From NCBI RefSeq assembly GCF_900110205.1, contig NZ_FOCV01000005.1, positions 1 through 64,000 on the forward strand: DNA of 64,000 nucleotides, in the 5' to 3' direction. The translations under genes were made by a program, and so were the position numbers. The notes beneath the pieces were generated by a model, which worked only from the letters and a program-made list of their open reading frames with translations, had not been told where the DNA came from and made no database searches. Numbering within the stretch: the first letter of the stretch is position 1; each line of letters starts with the position of its first letter. Shown piece by piece: positions 1 to 8,998 of the stretch. This DNA comes from Rhizobium tibeticum. Its GTDB lineage: Bacteria; Pseudomonadota; Alphaproteobacteria; Rhizobiales; Rhizobiaceae.

Positions 1-1
1 C

Positions 2-187
2 CGGCGGCGCGAGAGCGTCGAGCATCCGTTCGGCACGATCAAGCAATGGATGAACCAGGGCGCGTTCCTGATGCGGCGGCTGGAAAACGTCCGCGGGGAG
101 TTCAGCCTGACGGCGCTCGCCTACAACATCAAGAGGGCCATCTCCATCATCGGTGTGCCGGGCCTGATCGCCGCGTTGCGGACATAA
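2..187 (+). pseudogene. C-terminal fragment of an IS transposase
   Basis: An open frame enters from the left window edge and ends at TAA 185-187, giving 61 residues. It contains HPFGTIKQWM, then FLMRRLENVRGEFSLTALAY and NIKRAI, the usual C-terminal end of DDE transposases of the IS1182/IS5 type (the HPFGTIK motif carries part of the last catalytic region). The rest of the element lies outside the window, so whether it is intact cannot be judged. The next two genes downstream are broken, which fits insertion-driven damage here. Confidence 0.75.
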
Positions 188-309
188 AACGCCCCATTTT
201 GCGTTGTTCTCAACCCAAAATAAACGCCACTATGCCCATGAACGCCACCATCGCACCCGAAAACGGAAAAGCTGGAAATTGGACAAAACGCCGCCGTCCA
301 CGCCGAAAA

Positions 310-602
310 TCAACTACTTTCCATCATTCGAAGAGTTCTCGGACGGTCTGCTTGAGTTCGGCGTCATCAAGCCGTTTGACGGCCAACCAGCTACCGTGGG
401 CAATGGTGGCATGGTGGCGTTCGAGGCCCGCTCCCGCGCCCAGGTCAAGGAAGTCCACGCGGCGGCCTTGGCCCTCGGCGGCCAGGACGAAGGTGCTCCC
501 GGTCCGCGAGGCGAGAATGGCGCAGACCCCTACTGTGCCTATTTCCGCGATCCTGAGGGCAACAAGTTTCTGGTCTACCGTGCAGGTCCAGACGAAAGTT
601 GA
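310..602 (+). pseudogene. N-truncated VOC/glyoxalase-family remnant
   Basis: The frame ending at TGA 600-602 reads KPFDGQPATVGNGGMVAF, then EVHAAALALGG, DEGAPGPR and YCAYFRDPEGNKFLVY. This is the second half of a small vicinal-oxygen-chelate (glyoxalase/bleomycin resistance) protein of about 120-130 aa. The first beta-alpha-beta half, with its metal-ligand His, is missing. The sequence before about residue position 310 is unrelated and leads straight back to the transposase tail. I infer an IS-associated truncation rather than a working gene. An in-frame ATG exists at 204, but the protein made from it would have an unrelated N-terminus. Confidence 0.6.
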
Positions 603-715
603 TGCTGAAGCCGCTGGGAGGCGTAACAGGTTTACGCCTCCTCCCCTGCGCAGGGTGATCTGGTCAGTAGCGCACCGTGCTGGCGTTGCCGTCCCACCCG
701 TCTTCGTCGACAACA

Positions 716-1790
716 ATGAACGCCGGAGTATTTGTCGTGGAATCTCTCTCGCAAACTCGTGAACCCCTGTTCAAACCGCTTCGATTGCCTTGTGGTTTGA
801 CGCTGAACAATCGAATTGCAAAATCAGCGATGTCGGACTCCTTGGGAGACGGAACCGGCCATCCAACCGCTGCGCAGATAAGGCTATATCAACGCTGGGC
901 CGAAGGCGGACTGGCCGTATCGATAATTGGCGAGGTGCAGCTTACGTCCGGCTATGCCGAGAACCCCGGCAACCTGGTATTGAACGAAGCGTCGGACCTC
1001 GAACGGTTTCGGAAACTTGCTCAACACGGCAGCGAGAACGGCACCGGGCTCTGGCTACAGCTCGGCCACGCCGGAGCCCTTGCCTACGCACCAACCAGCA
1101 ACCCCAAGGGCCCGACTGCTTTCAACCTGCAGGGGCTGCGTTGCGCGGAAATAACATCCGAAGAAATACGTCAACTGCCCTCTCAATTTGCGACGACAGC
1201 CCGGCTAGCGCAGAAAGCTGGCTTTGGAGGTGTGCAAATTCACGCAGCACACGGATTTCTGCTTAGCCAGTTTCTTTCGCCACTGTTTAATAAGCGGACG
1301 GACGGGTACGGGGGCGCGATCGCCAATCGCATGCGGCTATTGCTGGAAGCCATCGGGAGCAAAGTCCGCCTCCGACAGGTCTGGACGCGGACCCTACTTC
1401 CTCGAACTCGCAAAGCGAGCCCGTGCTGTGACGACCAAGCCTCTTATGCTGACCGGAGGCTTCAAGACGCGTGCACAGGCCGAAGACGCGGTGGCAAGCG
1501 GTGCAGTTGACATTGTCGGTCTCGCGCGTGCGCTCGTCCTTGAGCCTGCGCTTCCCAAACTCTGGAAAGAAAATCAGAAACCCGAGCCGAGCTTTCCAAG
1601 ATTTTCAGATGCCCCGGAGGGTGGGATTACTGCGTGGTACACAATGCGGCTGGCTGAGATCGGCGCTGACAAGGAAACGCTCGTTTTCGGCGACCTTGAA
1701 CAGGCAATCCAAGCCTATGCAGCCCGCGACGAATCTCGAACAGAAGTCTGGTCGGCTCATTTCGAAAAAAATTCCGTTGGAACAAGCTAA
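716..1790 (+). pseudogene. Old Yellow Enzyme-type NADH:flavin oxidoreductase, internally deleted and frameshifted
   Basis: The ATG at 716 opens a frame with the OYE N-terminus (LFKPLRLPCGLTLNNRIAKSAM, shown here in parts: RLPCGLTLNNRI and KSAMSD), an FMN-site LQLGHAG, and QIHAAHGFLLSQFLSPLFNK with NxRTDGYGG, all family hallmarks. At about 1365-1385 the frame switches to one ending at TAA 1788-1790, which carries the C-terminal FMN-phosphate part (PLMLTGGFKTR, AVDIVGLARAL). Roughly 65-80 residues that normally lie between (the KLNS...DLIDISGG strand region) are absent, so this is a deletion plus frame change, not a simple sequencing slip. Such enzymes reduce activated alkenes with NAD(P)H. The product is probably non-functional. 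Confidence 0.75.
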
Positions 1791-1874
1791 ACCGACCACG
1801 TCAGGTTCAGGCCGCCCCTTCATTGAGCGGTCGGCCACTCGGCCTCTCAACATGCCGTAGCTCCCAGGTTCTGG

Positions 1875-2453
1875 CTAATAGCGCTCCATCGTCGCGATGA
1901 GCGACGTTGCCATCCGCTTCGCCTGGCGGGCAGGCTCCGCTGAGCGAGCAATTTCGGCTACGGCCGTTGCTCCCTCTTGGAGAAGATTGATCTCGTCCGC
2001 CACACGTCGCGGGTCGCGGAACCGCGCCGCATGAGCGAGTTCTTCGAAGTATGCGAGTGCCAAGCGCTTGTGCATCTCGGCGGCTCGAAACACGGGATCG
2101 GCGATGTCCTTGTGCTCTCCGGCAGCAGCCATGAAGCCGCAGCCTCTAAACTCCTTGTCCTTAAACCATAGTTCCAGAAAGTCGAACGTCGACAGAATTC
2201 GCTCCAGGGGATCGGTCGCGCGCTTCTCGACGAACTCGCGCATCTCACGGCGATCCGCCTGGTCGCGCCGCTCGAGCGCCGCGAGGATAAGGTCCTCCTT
2301 TGTCTCGAAGTGTCGGTAGAGGGTCGTTTTCGCGACGCCGCTTTCCGCGATAATCAAGTCGATGCCAGTCGCGTGGTACCCATGCTCGTTGAATAGCCGC
2401 AGAGCCGTCTCAAGCAAATGGTCCTTGATCTCTGATCGCCGCATAAACATCAC
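1875..2453 (-). CDS. TetR/AcrR-family transcriptional regulator
   Basis: A 192-aa protein. Residues about 6-55 form a TetR helix-turn-helix (LLETALRLFNEHGYHATGID, then SGVAKTTLYRHFETKEDLI). The C-terminal ligand-binding part includes a GCGFMAAAGE stretch typical of the TetR group related to YcdC/BetI-like repressors of small membrane or redox genes. ATG codons at 2453, 2450 and 2444 are all possible starts; none has a strong ribosome site. It is divergent from the DUF417 gene at 2673, and the 220-bp gap holds three related operator-like sequences, so it probably represses itself and that gene. The inducer is unknown. Confidence 0.88.
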   Translation of the reverse strand: MMFMRRSEIKDHLLETALRLFNEHGYHATGIDLIIAESGVAKTTLYRHFETKEDLILAALERRDQADRREMREFVEKRATDPLERILSTFDFLELWFKDKEFRGCGFMAAAGEHKDIADPVFRAAEMHKRLALAYFEELAHAARFRDPRRVADEINLLQEGATAVAEIARSAEPARQAKRMATSLIATMERY

Positions 2454-2458
2454 TCAAT

Positions 2459-2619
2459 GAAACTGATCTGTATCGATAATTAGTTGCCCGTAGAGCCCAG
2501 CGCAATAGCTGCCGCACCATCTCTTGCTTCTATTGGGCTCGCCTAATCGCAACTTCGTGATTTGAAAACGATACTGATCAGTAGTAATAAGTTAGAAACG
2601 ATACAGATCAGTATCGTTT
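2459..2619. promoter_or_regulatory. Operator array between the TetR gene and the DUF417 gene
   Basis: The best site is 2596-2619, AAACGATAC-N6-GTATCGTTT, with perfect 9-bp arms. A second copy at 2565-2588 has an intact left arm (AAACGATAC) and a degraded right arm around the same TGATCA core. A third, reversed partial copy (CTGATCTGTATCGAT) lies at about 2462-2477, beside the TetR start codon. The sites share ACTGATC/GTATCG elements, so one dimeric repressor, most simply the adjacent TetR protein, should bind all three. Binding is inferred from position and symmetry. Confidence 0.7.
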
Positions 2620-2672
2620 TGATTTAAACGGGTCGAGAACCCGCCATTACCACCAACAATGGGAGAAGAAAA

Positions 2673-3200
2673 ATGACCGAGATTATTCATCATGTCGGCC
2701 TCCAGCCGAAATCGAAACACATAGCAAGCATCCAGCACATAGCAGAGACGTATGGCCGCACGGCGACGACAGTTGGCCTGTATGTATCAATCACCGTGAT
2801 CTACGCCTGGTTCGGCGGCATGAAATTCACAGCCTACGAGGCCCAAGGCCTGGTCGATCTGGTCAGCAACAGCCCCCTTGTAAGCTGGATGTACTCCATC
2901 TTGAGCGTGCGAGGCTTTTCAAGCTTCCTGGGCGTCCTCGAAATCAGCATCGGCGCCCTTATAGCCGCAAGACTTATCAGCCCGATTTACTCGCTGGTGG
3001 GGGGTGTCCTGTCATCCGGGCTGTTCGTCACCACCATCAGCTTTATGATTACGACCCCTGGTGTGATTGTGCCCGAACTCGGGTTCCCCGCCATCTCGGT
3101 CGCTCCCGGCCAATTCCTGCTCAAGGACGTAGGCCTTCTGGCGCTATCGCTCTGGATTGCAATGGATTCGCTGACCGCAATCCGCTTCACGAGAAACTAA
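2673..3200 (+). CDS. DUF417 (YkgB/RclC-like) inner-membrane protein
   Basis: A 175-aa protein with about four hydrophobic segments (TTVGLYVSITVIYAWFGG; FLGVLEISIGALIAARL; LVGGVLSSGLFVTTISFMI; VGLLALSLWIAMDSL). FGGMKFTAYEAQG followed by SPLVSWMYS is the DUF417 signature, the family of E. coli YkgB/RclC. RclC belongs to a reactive-chlorine response; for this homologue the role is unproven. GGGAGAAG sits just before the ATG. It starts 53 bp downstream of a perfect palindromic operator and is divergent from a TetR gene, so it is probably TetR-repressed. A stem-loop at 3234-3265 follows it. Confidence 0.85.
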   Translation: MTEIIHHVGLQPKSKHIASIQHIAETYGRTATTVGLYVSITVIYAWFGGMKFTAYEAQGLVDLVSNSPLVSWMYSILSVRGFSSFLGVLEISIGALIAARLISPIYSLVGGVLSSGLFVTTISFMITTPGVIVPELGFPAISVAPGQFLLKDVGLLALSLWIAMDSLTAIRFTRN

Positions 3201-3233
3201 AACCAGAAGGCTGGCGTATCAGCCGCTAGAGAA

Positions 3234-3265
3234 AACGCCCCGGCCAAGCTTGGAATCGGGGCGTT
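3234..3265 (+). terminator. Stem-loop after the DUF417 gene
   Basis: Nine-bp perfect arms AACGCCCCG / CGGGGCGTT enclose a 14-nt loop, 33 bp past the stop codon. No T-run follows (TTCGCC), so it is a weak or factor-assisted terminator candidate. Confidence 0.5.
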
Positions 3266-3344
3266 CGCCATTCACCAAATTTCAAACTCGTGCCATTGTG
3301 CGGAGCGCGATCTTCTTCCACACAACGTACGGAGGGTTAGTGCC

Positions 3345-4286
3345 GTGAACGGGTTGTCCCACGGCATTGGGACGGGCATCGAGACGTGGGCCAGTTTCGG
3401 TTTGATTGGAGCGCTGGGCTTCGTCCTTGGCTTCGCGATGAACCACGGTTCGATCTGTACCTTCATCGCTACGACCGAATTGATTTCACAACGCAGGCCC
3501 GCGCGATTTCTCGCTCTGGCCGAATGCGCAGTGTGGGCCGCGATTGCATATATCATCCTCGACACGCTACCAACGATGCATGGCGGATGGTCTCCTTTGG
3601 TCCACATGGTGGCCGCAGCCATCCTCTTCGGCGTCGGCGTATACGTGAACGGTGCCTGCATATTTGGATCGGTTGGACACTTCGGTAACGGAGAACTGGA
3701 TTTCGCGTTCACCTTCCTCGGGATATTTATGATCCTGTCCCTCGACACTGTGTTCAGTCTGCGCGGCGAACCGATGCCGATCAGCGGTTCACCGCCGCTT
3801 GCTCTGGAAGCCTTATTGGTGGTCTTGTCCGCGTTCCTGTTGCTCAGACTTGGCCTCTCCATAAAAGGGGAGACAAACTTCCGCCGTTTGACGGTGGCGA
3901 TGAGTGCAATCGGAATAACTTCGGCCGTCTTATCTGCCTTCGCCACTCGTTTCTCAATCACGACCTCAGTCGGCTCGATGCTTTCCATCCCGGTGACGAG
4001 TTCACTCATCTTTGTCTGCATGTTTAGCGGCAGTCTCATCTCGGCGAGAATTCGCCGACATCGGTTTTCGCTGAGCTGGCCGACATGGAAAAGCTTATCA
4101 CGAAGAACAATTGGAGGCCTGCTGATGGGCTTTGGGGCGCTCCTCATCCCCGGTGGAAATGACACGCTCCTGCTTGTCGGTCTCCCGATGGGAGCATGGC
4201 AAGCCTTCGTCGCCTATTTTCTCATGGTGGCGGCGCTTGCCGTGCTGATCGCTAGGTTTGGTTCGACAGCGCGATCTTGGTCTTGA
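3345..4286 (+). CDS. YeeE/YedE-family (DUF395) sulfur-compound transporter
   Basis: A 313-aa polytopic protein with about nine membrane segments. It has the two half-repeat motifs of the family: GFAMNHGSICTF near residues 30-40 and NGACIFGSVGHFGNGE near 100-115. The Cys residues there match those that relay thiosulfate or other sulfur anions through YeeE-type channels. A third motif (LLIPGGNDTLLL) lies near residue 270. The start is GTG at 3345, chosen because GGAGGG lies 9 bp upstream. No rhodanese or TusA-like partner gene is adjacent, unlike many yeeE loci. It is tail-to-tail with the MDR gene, 26 bp apart. The substrate is inferred from the family only. Confidence 0.8.
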   Translation: MNGLSHGIGTGIETWASFGLIGALGFVLGFAMNHGSICTFIATTELISQRRPARFLALAECAVWAAIAYIILDTLPTMHGGWSPLVHMVAAAILFGVGVYVNGACIFGSVGHFGNGELDFAFTFLGIFMILSLDTVFSLRGEPMPISGSPPLALEALLVVLSAFLLLRLGLSIKGETNFRRLTVAMSAIGITSAVLSAFATRFSITTSVGSMLSIPVTSSLIFVCMFSGSLISARIRRHRFSLSWPTWKSLSRRTIGGLLMGFGALLIPGGNDTLLLVGLPMGAWQAFVAYFLMVAALAVLIARFGSTARSWS

Positions 4287-4312
4287 AGACTTCAGCCAAA
4301 GTCCGAGCGCCA

Positions 4313-5275
4313 TCACGCTGGATCGGTCACGAGCACGATCTTGCCCTTAGGCTGAGGGAGTTGCCCTTCAAGCATAAGATGGGCATCCCGCGCTTGCTCG
4401 AACGGCAGTGTAAGGCCGACGTTTACCTCCAGGGCGTTTTCGTTCAGCAGGTCTGAGATGCGCCGAAGGCTCTCGGTGGAAACATCGACCAGAAAGAACC
4501 CCGCCGTCACCTCATGCCTTTCCGCGAGCATCTGGTCCGGCTTGGATACGGCAGAAATCAACATCCCGCCCCGTTTCAGTACTTTGAACGACCGTGTTTG
4601 GGATTCACCGCCTACGAAATCCATCACGGCATCTACGTCATGGACCTCGTCTTCGAAGAGCGCTGCCTTGTAGTCGATTACGCGTCCTGCTCCCAACGAA
4701 CGAACACGCTCGATGTCCTCCGAAGAGGCCGTGCATATCGAGTTCAGTCCAGCGCTTTTTGCAAATTGGACGGCAAAGGCTCCAACATTTCCCGCAGCCC
4801 CATGAATCAACACCGTCTGACCTTGCATCAGACCTGCTTGGTCGAACAACGCTTGCCAAGCCGTGACCGCGATGACCGGTAGCGACGCTGCAGCCACGTA
4901 ATCGATCGACGGCGGCTTCCTGTCCAGCATAGATGCCTTGGCCGCTGCGTATTGCGCATACCCTCCGCAGAACCGCTTGTTCGTTACGCCGTAGACTTGA
5001 TCACCGACCGCCAAGTGATCAACGTCGCTTCCCATGGCGACAACCTCGCCCGATATATCGGAGCCTAGAATGAGAGGAAGGGGCTGGGGAAGTGCACTGT
5101 TACCAGAGCGAATCCATCCATCCCACGGTCCAACGCCCGCAGCGTGCACCCTCACGATCACCTCGTCGGTTCCGGGCGTGGACGTCGTAATGTGTTCCAG
5201 CATCATCACTTCGGGCGGGCCGAACTCGTGAATGCGCCATACCTCTCCCGAGAAATGCTGCGGGCGATCGGACAT
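4313..5275 (-). CDS. Zinc-independent MDR oxidoreductase, NADPH:quinone reductase-like
   Basis: A 320-aa medium-chain dehydrogenase/reductase. The N-terminal GroES-like fold includes VRVHAAGVGPWDGWIRSG and LGSDISGEV. The Rossmann part has VLIHGAAGNVGAFAVQFAKS, whose GAAGNVG binds the dinucleotide. The catalytic-zinc ligands and the four structural-zinc cysteines of alcohol dehydrogenases are missing, as in quinone-oxidoreductase-like MDRs. I chose ATG 5275 (MSDRPQHF) rather than an upstream start at 5344 because GGAGG lies 8 nt before it. The likely reaction is NADPH-dependent reduction of quinones or enones in the cytosol; the substrate is unknown. Confidence 0.85.
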   Translation of the reverse strand: MSDRPQHFSGEVWRIHEFGPPEVMMLEHITTSTPGTDEVIVRVHAAGVGPWDGWIRSGNSALPQPLPLILGSDISGEVVAMGSDVDHLAVGDQVYGVTNKRFCGGYAQYAAAKASMLDRKPPSIDYVAAASLPVIAVTAWQALFDQAGLMQGQTVLIHGAAGNVGAFAVQFAKSAGLNSICTASSEDIERVRSLGAGRVIDYKAALFEDEVHDVDAVMDFVGGESQTRSFKVLKRGGMLISAVSKPDQMLAERHEVTAGFFLVDVSTESLRRISDLLNENALEVNVGLTLPFEQARDAHLMLEGQLPQPKGKIVLVTDPA

Positions 5276-5541
5276 CGGCTTTCCTCCGGTTGCGGTGGCT
5301 CTGCGCGAGAGTGTCGACCTTGGGGCGACGACGTGCACCCTCATTTCTCGGCAGATGTCAGCGGTTCGTCGCCGAATAGACCAAAATTGGGACGAGCGCC
5401 CAGCCCTCCTAAAGCTAGATGGCTTGGCTGCAGAGTGCGGTTGAGGGCGCGAATGAAAGACAGTCTCTGCCTATTTCCGCAAGGATACAACTGCTGCGAG
5501 GCTTGCGGTGGTCGCCGGACACAGTGTCGGACGCTTTGGAA

Positions 5542-6450
5542 TCAGTCCGGCATTGCGAAGGCGTCGACAATCCGTTCCACGGCATGCTGGATGCCCGTGC
5601 CCAGTTGCCGTGATTTCTGCCACAGAACGACATAGTGATACGTTGCTCCTGGCTCGAAACGTCTGGTTTCCAGCCCGAGATGGCGATACTCTTGTGCAAT
5701 GATCTCGTTCGTAATCGAGACGCCAATCCCGGCTGCAACGAAACCCGCGTCATGCCCGTGGACATCGTATTGCACGACGATATCCGGCTCTGACCCCATA
5801 TAGCGCAAGGCGTTCACGTTCATCTGATGAGCGGAATATTGAGGCTCGATATCGATCAGGGCTTCCCCAATGAGGTCTTCCGGTGTGATGATCGGCAACT
5901 CTGAAAACCGGTGGGCCGGCGGGAAGAGGCAAACATTGACCGCGGTTCCCAGCGGGACCCAATCGAACAGATTGTCATCAAGCGGAAGCCTCGAAATACC
6001 GATGTCGGATCTGCCGTAGGTGACATGGTCTGCGACGTCCTTGTAGCTTCCGGTCCTCACCTGGATCGTGCGCGACGGGTTCGCCTCCCGGATTTTCTTG
6101 ACGGCCCGCGGCATGAGCTGGAGGCAGAATACGCTTGGGGCTGCGATCCCGATCACGCCCGCCTCGTCGGACCTAATCATGTCGATCGCCTTGCCGAGCC
6201 GGTCGAGCCCGGCAAAGGCCGCATCCGTGCTTCGAAGAAGGTCCCATGCTTGACCAGTCGGGACAAGGCGATTGTTTTCGCGAACGAAGAGCGCAAATCC
6301 CACAAGCGCCTCCAGTTGCTGAACGTTCTGGCTTACCGCCGGCTGCGTGACTTTCAGCATCTGTGCCGCAAGGCGTTCGGACCCAGCGCGCATCACTTCG
6401 CGAAAAACTCGCAGATGGCGAAGTTTAATACTCGATCCCGATATATCCAC
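5542..6450 (-). CDS. LysR-family regulator next to the amino-acid ABC/CapA cluster
   Basis: A 302-aa protein with an N-terminal winged HTH (residues about 9-65: LRHLRVFREVMRAGS, LKVTQPAVSQNVQQLE) and a LysR effector domain. The start is GTG 6450, preceded by GGAGGGCGG. It resembles LysR proteins that control opine or basic-amino-acid uptake operons (NocR/OccR type), a similarity judged by eye. It is divergent from the permease gene at 6676; the 225-bp gap is AT-rich (6480-6640), unlike its surroundings, and should hold the shared promoter. The likely target is the 6676-10331 cluster, with the transported compound or a derivative as inducer. Confidence 0.85.
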   Translation of the reverse strand: MDISGSSIKLRHLRVFREVMRAGSERLAAQMLKVTQPAVSQNVQQLEALVGFALFVRENNRLVPTGQAWDLLRSTDAAFAGLDRLGKAIDMIRSDEAGVIGIAAPSVFCLQLMPRAVKKIREANPSRTIQVRTGSYKDVADHVTYGRSDIGISRLPLDDNLFDWVPLGTAVNVCLFPPAHRFSELPIITPEDLIGEALIDIEPQYSAHQMNVNALRYMGSEPDIVVQYDVHGHDAGFVAAGIGVSITNEIIAQEYRHLGLETRRFEPGATYHYVVLWQKSRQLGTGIQHAVERIVDAFAMPD

Positions 6451-6675
6451 CCGCCCTCCTCTCGCCCCGGATATAAGCCCTGCTTATCGTATCTTTTCAT
6501 ATCTTATAAATTGACCCTCCTCCCGTAAAGTATAAATCTGAATACAGAGGCGATAACCTTGGGTTAACACACTTTAATATTGCACCTTACGGTTAAAGCA
6601 AAGAATAATCCGCCATTTACAAAGTAAACACTTCTAATCCGCAGGAACGTTTTGCCCGCGGCACGGAGAACTATT

Positions 6676-7341
6676 ATGCACGGGCTTGTTGAACAGTTTG
6701 CCGCGGGGACAATAACCACCCTCACGGTATTTGCTTCGAGCGCCATTCTCGGCACGGCGGTCGGTTTCTGTGTCGCTGCTGCCACTACGTCGCAACTCCG
6801 TCTCGCGGCGGCAGTCGGCACTGCATACGTCAACGTCATCCGGGGCGTCCCGGAACTTCTCATCATCCTCGTGGCGTTCTTTGGCGGAACCGGAGCCCTA
6901 AGTTGGGCCGTTGGACGCTATGTCGAGATCAATGCCTTCGCCGCCGGCGTCGGTGCGCTGACGATCGTCTTCGGCGGCTACGCCGCCGAAGTCTTCAGGG
7001 GCGCGATCAAGGCGATCGCGGCAGGTCAGACCGAGGCCGCGGCATCCCTCGGCCTTGGGCGGCTCCACACCTGGCACCTGATCATCGTCCCGCAGATGAT
7101 TCCGCTGGCTCTTCCAGCCTATGGCAATCTCTGTATCTCGCTCATCAAGGATACCTCGCTGGTTTCGATTGTCGGCCTCAGCGATGTGATGCGCGTGGCC
7201 TATGTCGGGGCCGGATCATTTCGTGCGCCGTTGCCCTTCTACCTCGCCGCTTCCGCGATCTACCTAGCATTCACGAGCTGCGCTCTGTCCGGTTTCAGGG
7301 TTCTCGAGCGCCGTTTCGAACCCAAGGGAGGACGGGCATGA
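6676..7341 (+). CDS. Polar amino-acid ABC transporter permease (HisQ/OccQ-like)
   Basis: A 221-aa inner-membrane protein with about five membrane segments. It shows the family N-terminal pattern AAGTITTLTVFASSAILG, the VIRGVPELLIILVAFFGG segment, and the EAA loop AGQTEAAASLGLGRLHTWHL with the conserved EAAxxLG for coupling to an ATPase. ATG 6676 has GGAG 10 nt upstream and matches the family N-terminus; an in-frame upstream TTG at 6652 is less likely. Its stop overlaps the next start (ATGA), so the two permeases are translationally coupled and should form a heterodimer. Confidence 0.92.
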   Translation: MHGLVEQFAAGTITTLTVFASSAILGTAVGFCVAAATTSQLRLAAAVGTAYVNVIRGVPELLIILVAFFGGTGALSWAVGRYVEINAFAAGVGALTIVFGGYAAEVFRGAIKAIAAGQTEAAASLGLGRLHTWHLIIVPQMIPLALPAYGNLCISLIKDTSLVSIVGLSDVMRVAYVGAGSFRAPLPFYLAASAIYLAFTSCALSGFRVLERRFEPKGGRA

Positions 7342-8090
7342 ACCTTGACGTCACGCTCGAAGCATTCAGGATGCTGCCTGTGGGCCTCGTGTTAACGCTC
7401 GGGCTCACCGTCGCCTCGCTTGCCGCAGGTTTTGCGCTGTCGATACCACTTGCCCTGATGCGGACATCTGCCACCCGCTGTGTATCCGCACCGGTTCTCG
7501 CCTACACCTACGTTTTTCGGGGCACGCCGCTGCTCGTCCAGCTCTTTCTCATCTATTACGGGATCGGGCAGATCGATCTTGTCCGTCACAGCTTCCTGTG
7601 GTCGGTTTTTCGAGAGCCTTTCTGGTGCGCGCTCATTGCTTTCACGCTGAACACGACGGCCCACACGACGGAGGTGTTTCGCGGCGGCTTCATGGCCATC
7701 CCGAAAGGACAGGTCGAGGCTGCACGATCGCTCGGTTTGTCGCGCATGCACACGCTGCGGCTCGTCACTTTCCCACTGATGATACGCATCGTCTTGCCCG
7801 CATACACCAACGAGGCGATTGGCATGCTGAAAGCGAGTTCGCTAGCCAGCACGATCACACTTCTTGAGGTGACAGGATTGGCCCGGCAGCTCGTGTCGGC
7901 AACCTTCGCACCCTACGAAGTGTTTGTCGTCGCAGGGATTCTCTACCTCTCCTCCACTCTCTGCATCGCGTGGCTGTCCCGATGCCTAGAGGTGCAACTG
8001 AAACCGAGTGCACGGCCTTCGACAACACGACCGGCTGCTGCGGCCAAAAAGGACGAGGCCGCCGTCGGCGGACACCTCGCGCGCCCGTGA
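7338..8090 (+). CDS. Polar amino-acid ABC transporter permease (HisM/OccM-like)
   Basis: A 250-aa inner-membrane partner of the preceding permease. It has YTYVFRGTPLLVQLFLIYYG in the first half and the EAA loop KGQVEAARSLGLSRMHTLRL. About 30 C-terminal residues are Ala/Lys/Arg-rich and hydrophilic, longer than usual for the family. It starts on the ATGA overlap with the HisQ-like gene. The operon continues with a solute-binding protein, but no ATP-binding subunit is found anywhere in the window, so the ATPase must be encoded elsewhere or shared. Confidence 0.92.
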   Translation: MNLDVTLEAFRMLPVGLVLTLGLTVASLAAGFALSIPLALMRTSATRCVSAPVLAYTYVFRGTPLLVQLFLIYYGIGQIDLVRHSFLWSVFREPFWCALIAFTLNTTAHTTEVFRGGFMAIPKGQVEAARSLGLSRMHTLRLVTFPLMIRIVLPAYTNEAIGMLKASSLASTITLLEVTGLARQLVSATFAPYEVFVVAGILYLSSTLCIAWLSRCLEVQLKPSARPSTTRPAAAAKKDEAAVGGHLARP

Positions 8091-8153
8091 AACATTCGGC
8101 CGATCTGCGGAGCTTCACTTCTAACCAACCGGAGCAGAAAGGGGAACGACATC

Positions 8154-8987
8154 ATGAAACTTGCCTACATAACATTGGCGGTGGTCCTGGCTTGCACGCC
8201 ATGCGCAGCGGAAGAAGGGACGTCGCTTGCAATCGGCTCCGAGGGCGCCTCGCCGCCATGGAATTCGATCGACGCGTCTGGGCAACTCATCGGCTTCGAT
8301 ATCGATGTCGGCAAGGAACTTTGCCACCGTGCCAAGATCGAGTGCCGATTCATAGCTCAGGACTGGGACGGGATCATTCCGGCCCTCACCGTTGGAAAGT
8401 TCGATGCCATCATGTCGGGCATGGCGATCACCGAAAAGCGCAAGAAATCGATCGCGTTCTCGCAGCCTTACGCCGGTGGCTTCAACCAGATCGTCGTTAG
8501 AGGCGATTTGAAGCTTGCGCCGACCGACACGTCGCAGAAGCTCGATCTGACGGTAATCGACGCCTCGAAACAACAGGTCCTTGACCAGCTCAAGCAGGCG
8601 CTGGAGGGCAAGACGCTTGGTGTTCTGCGATCCTCCAACTCCGAGGTCGTGCTCAATGAACTCTTCGGATCAAGTGCGACAATCCGCAGCTACGATTCTC
8701 AGGACAATCTTCAGCTCGATCTTGCCGCGGGCCGTATCGATGGCGGCCTCGCGGATTACTTCACCTGGAAAACCTTTCTCGACAGCAAGGACGGCGAAGG
8801 CGCAAGTTTCTTTGGCCCCGAGCTGTCTGGAGGTCCGTGGGGACCCGGCGTTGGCGTCGGGCTGCGCCAGGCCGATACCGAGCTGCTCGCAACTTTCAAC
8901 AGGGCCATCGACGAGGCACGTGAAGATGGCACCCTGGAGCGGCTCAGCCTCCAATGGTTCGGTATCGACGTCTCTCCGTCACGATAA
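8154..8987 (+). CDS. Periplasmic amino-acid-binding protein (SBP family 3)
   Basis: A 277-aa protein with a signal peptide (MKLAYITLAVVLACTPCAA) and the bilobal family-3 fold. SEGASPPWNSIDASGQLIGF and DIDVGKELCHR are the canonical N-lobe, and WDGIIPALTVGKFDAIMSGM with ITEKRKKSIAFS the hinge and binding region. C17 lies in a weak lipobox, so it may be lipid-anchored. AGGGG lies before the ATG. The family delivers polar amino acids or opines to Q/M-type permeases, here the two upstream. There is a strong stem-loop between this gene and the next (8999-9029), which could keep its mRNA level high. Confidence 0.9.
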   Translation: MKLAYITLAVVLACTPCAAEEGTSLAIGSEGASPPWNSIDASGQLIGFDIDVGKELCHRAKIECRFIAQDWDGIIPALTVGKFDAIMSGMAITEKRKKSIAFSQPYAGGFNQIVVRGDLKLAPTDTSQKLDLTVIDASKQQVLDQLKQALEGKTLGVLRSSNSEVVLNELFGSSATIRSYDSQDNLQLDLAAGRIDGGLADYFTWKTFLDSKDGEGASFFGPELSGGPWGPGVGVGLRQADTELLATFNRAIDEAREDGTLERLSLQWFGIDVSPSR

Positions 8988-8998
8988 AGGCAAGGTCC

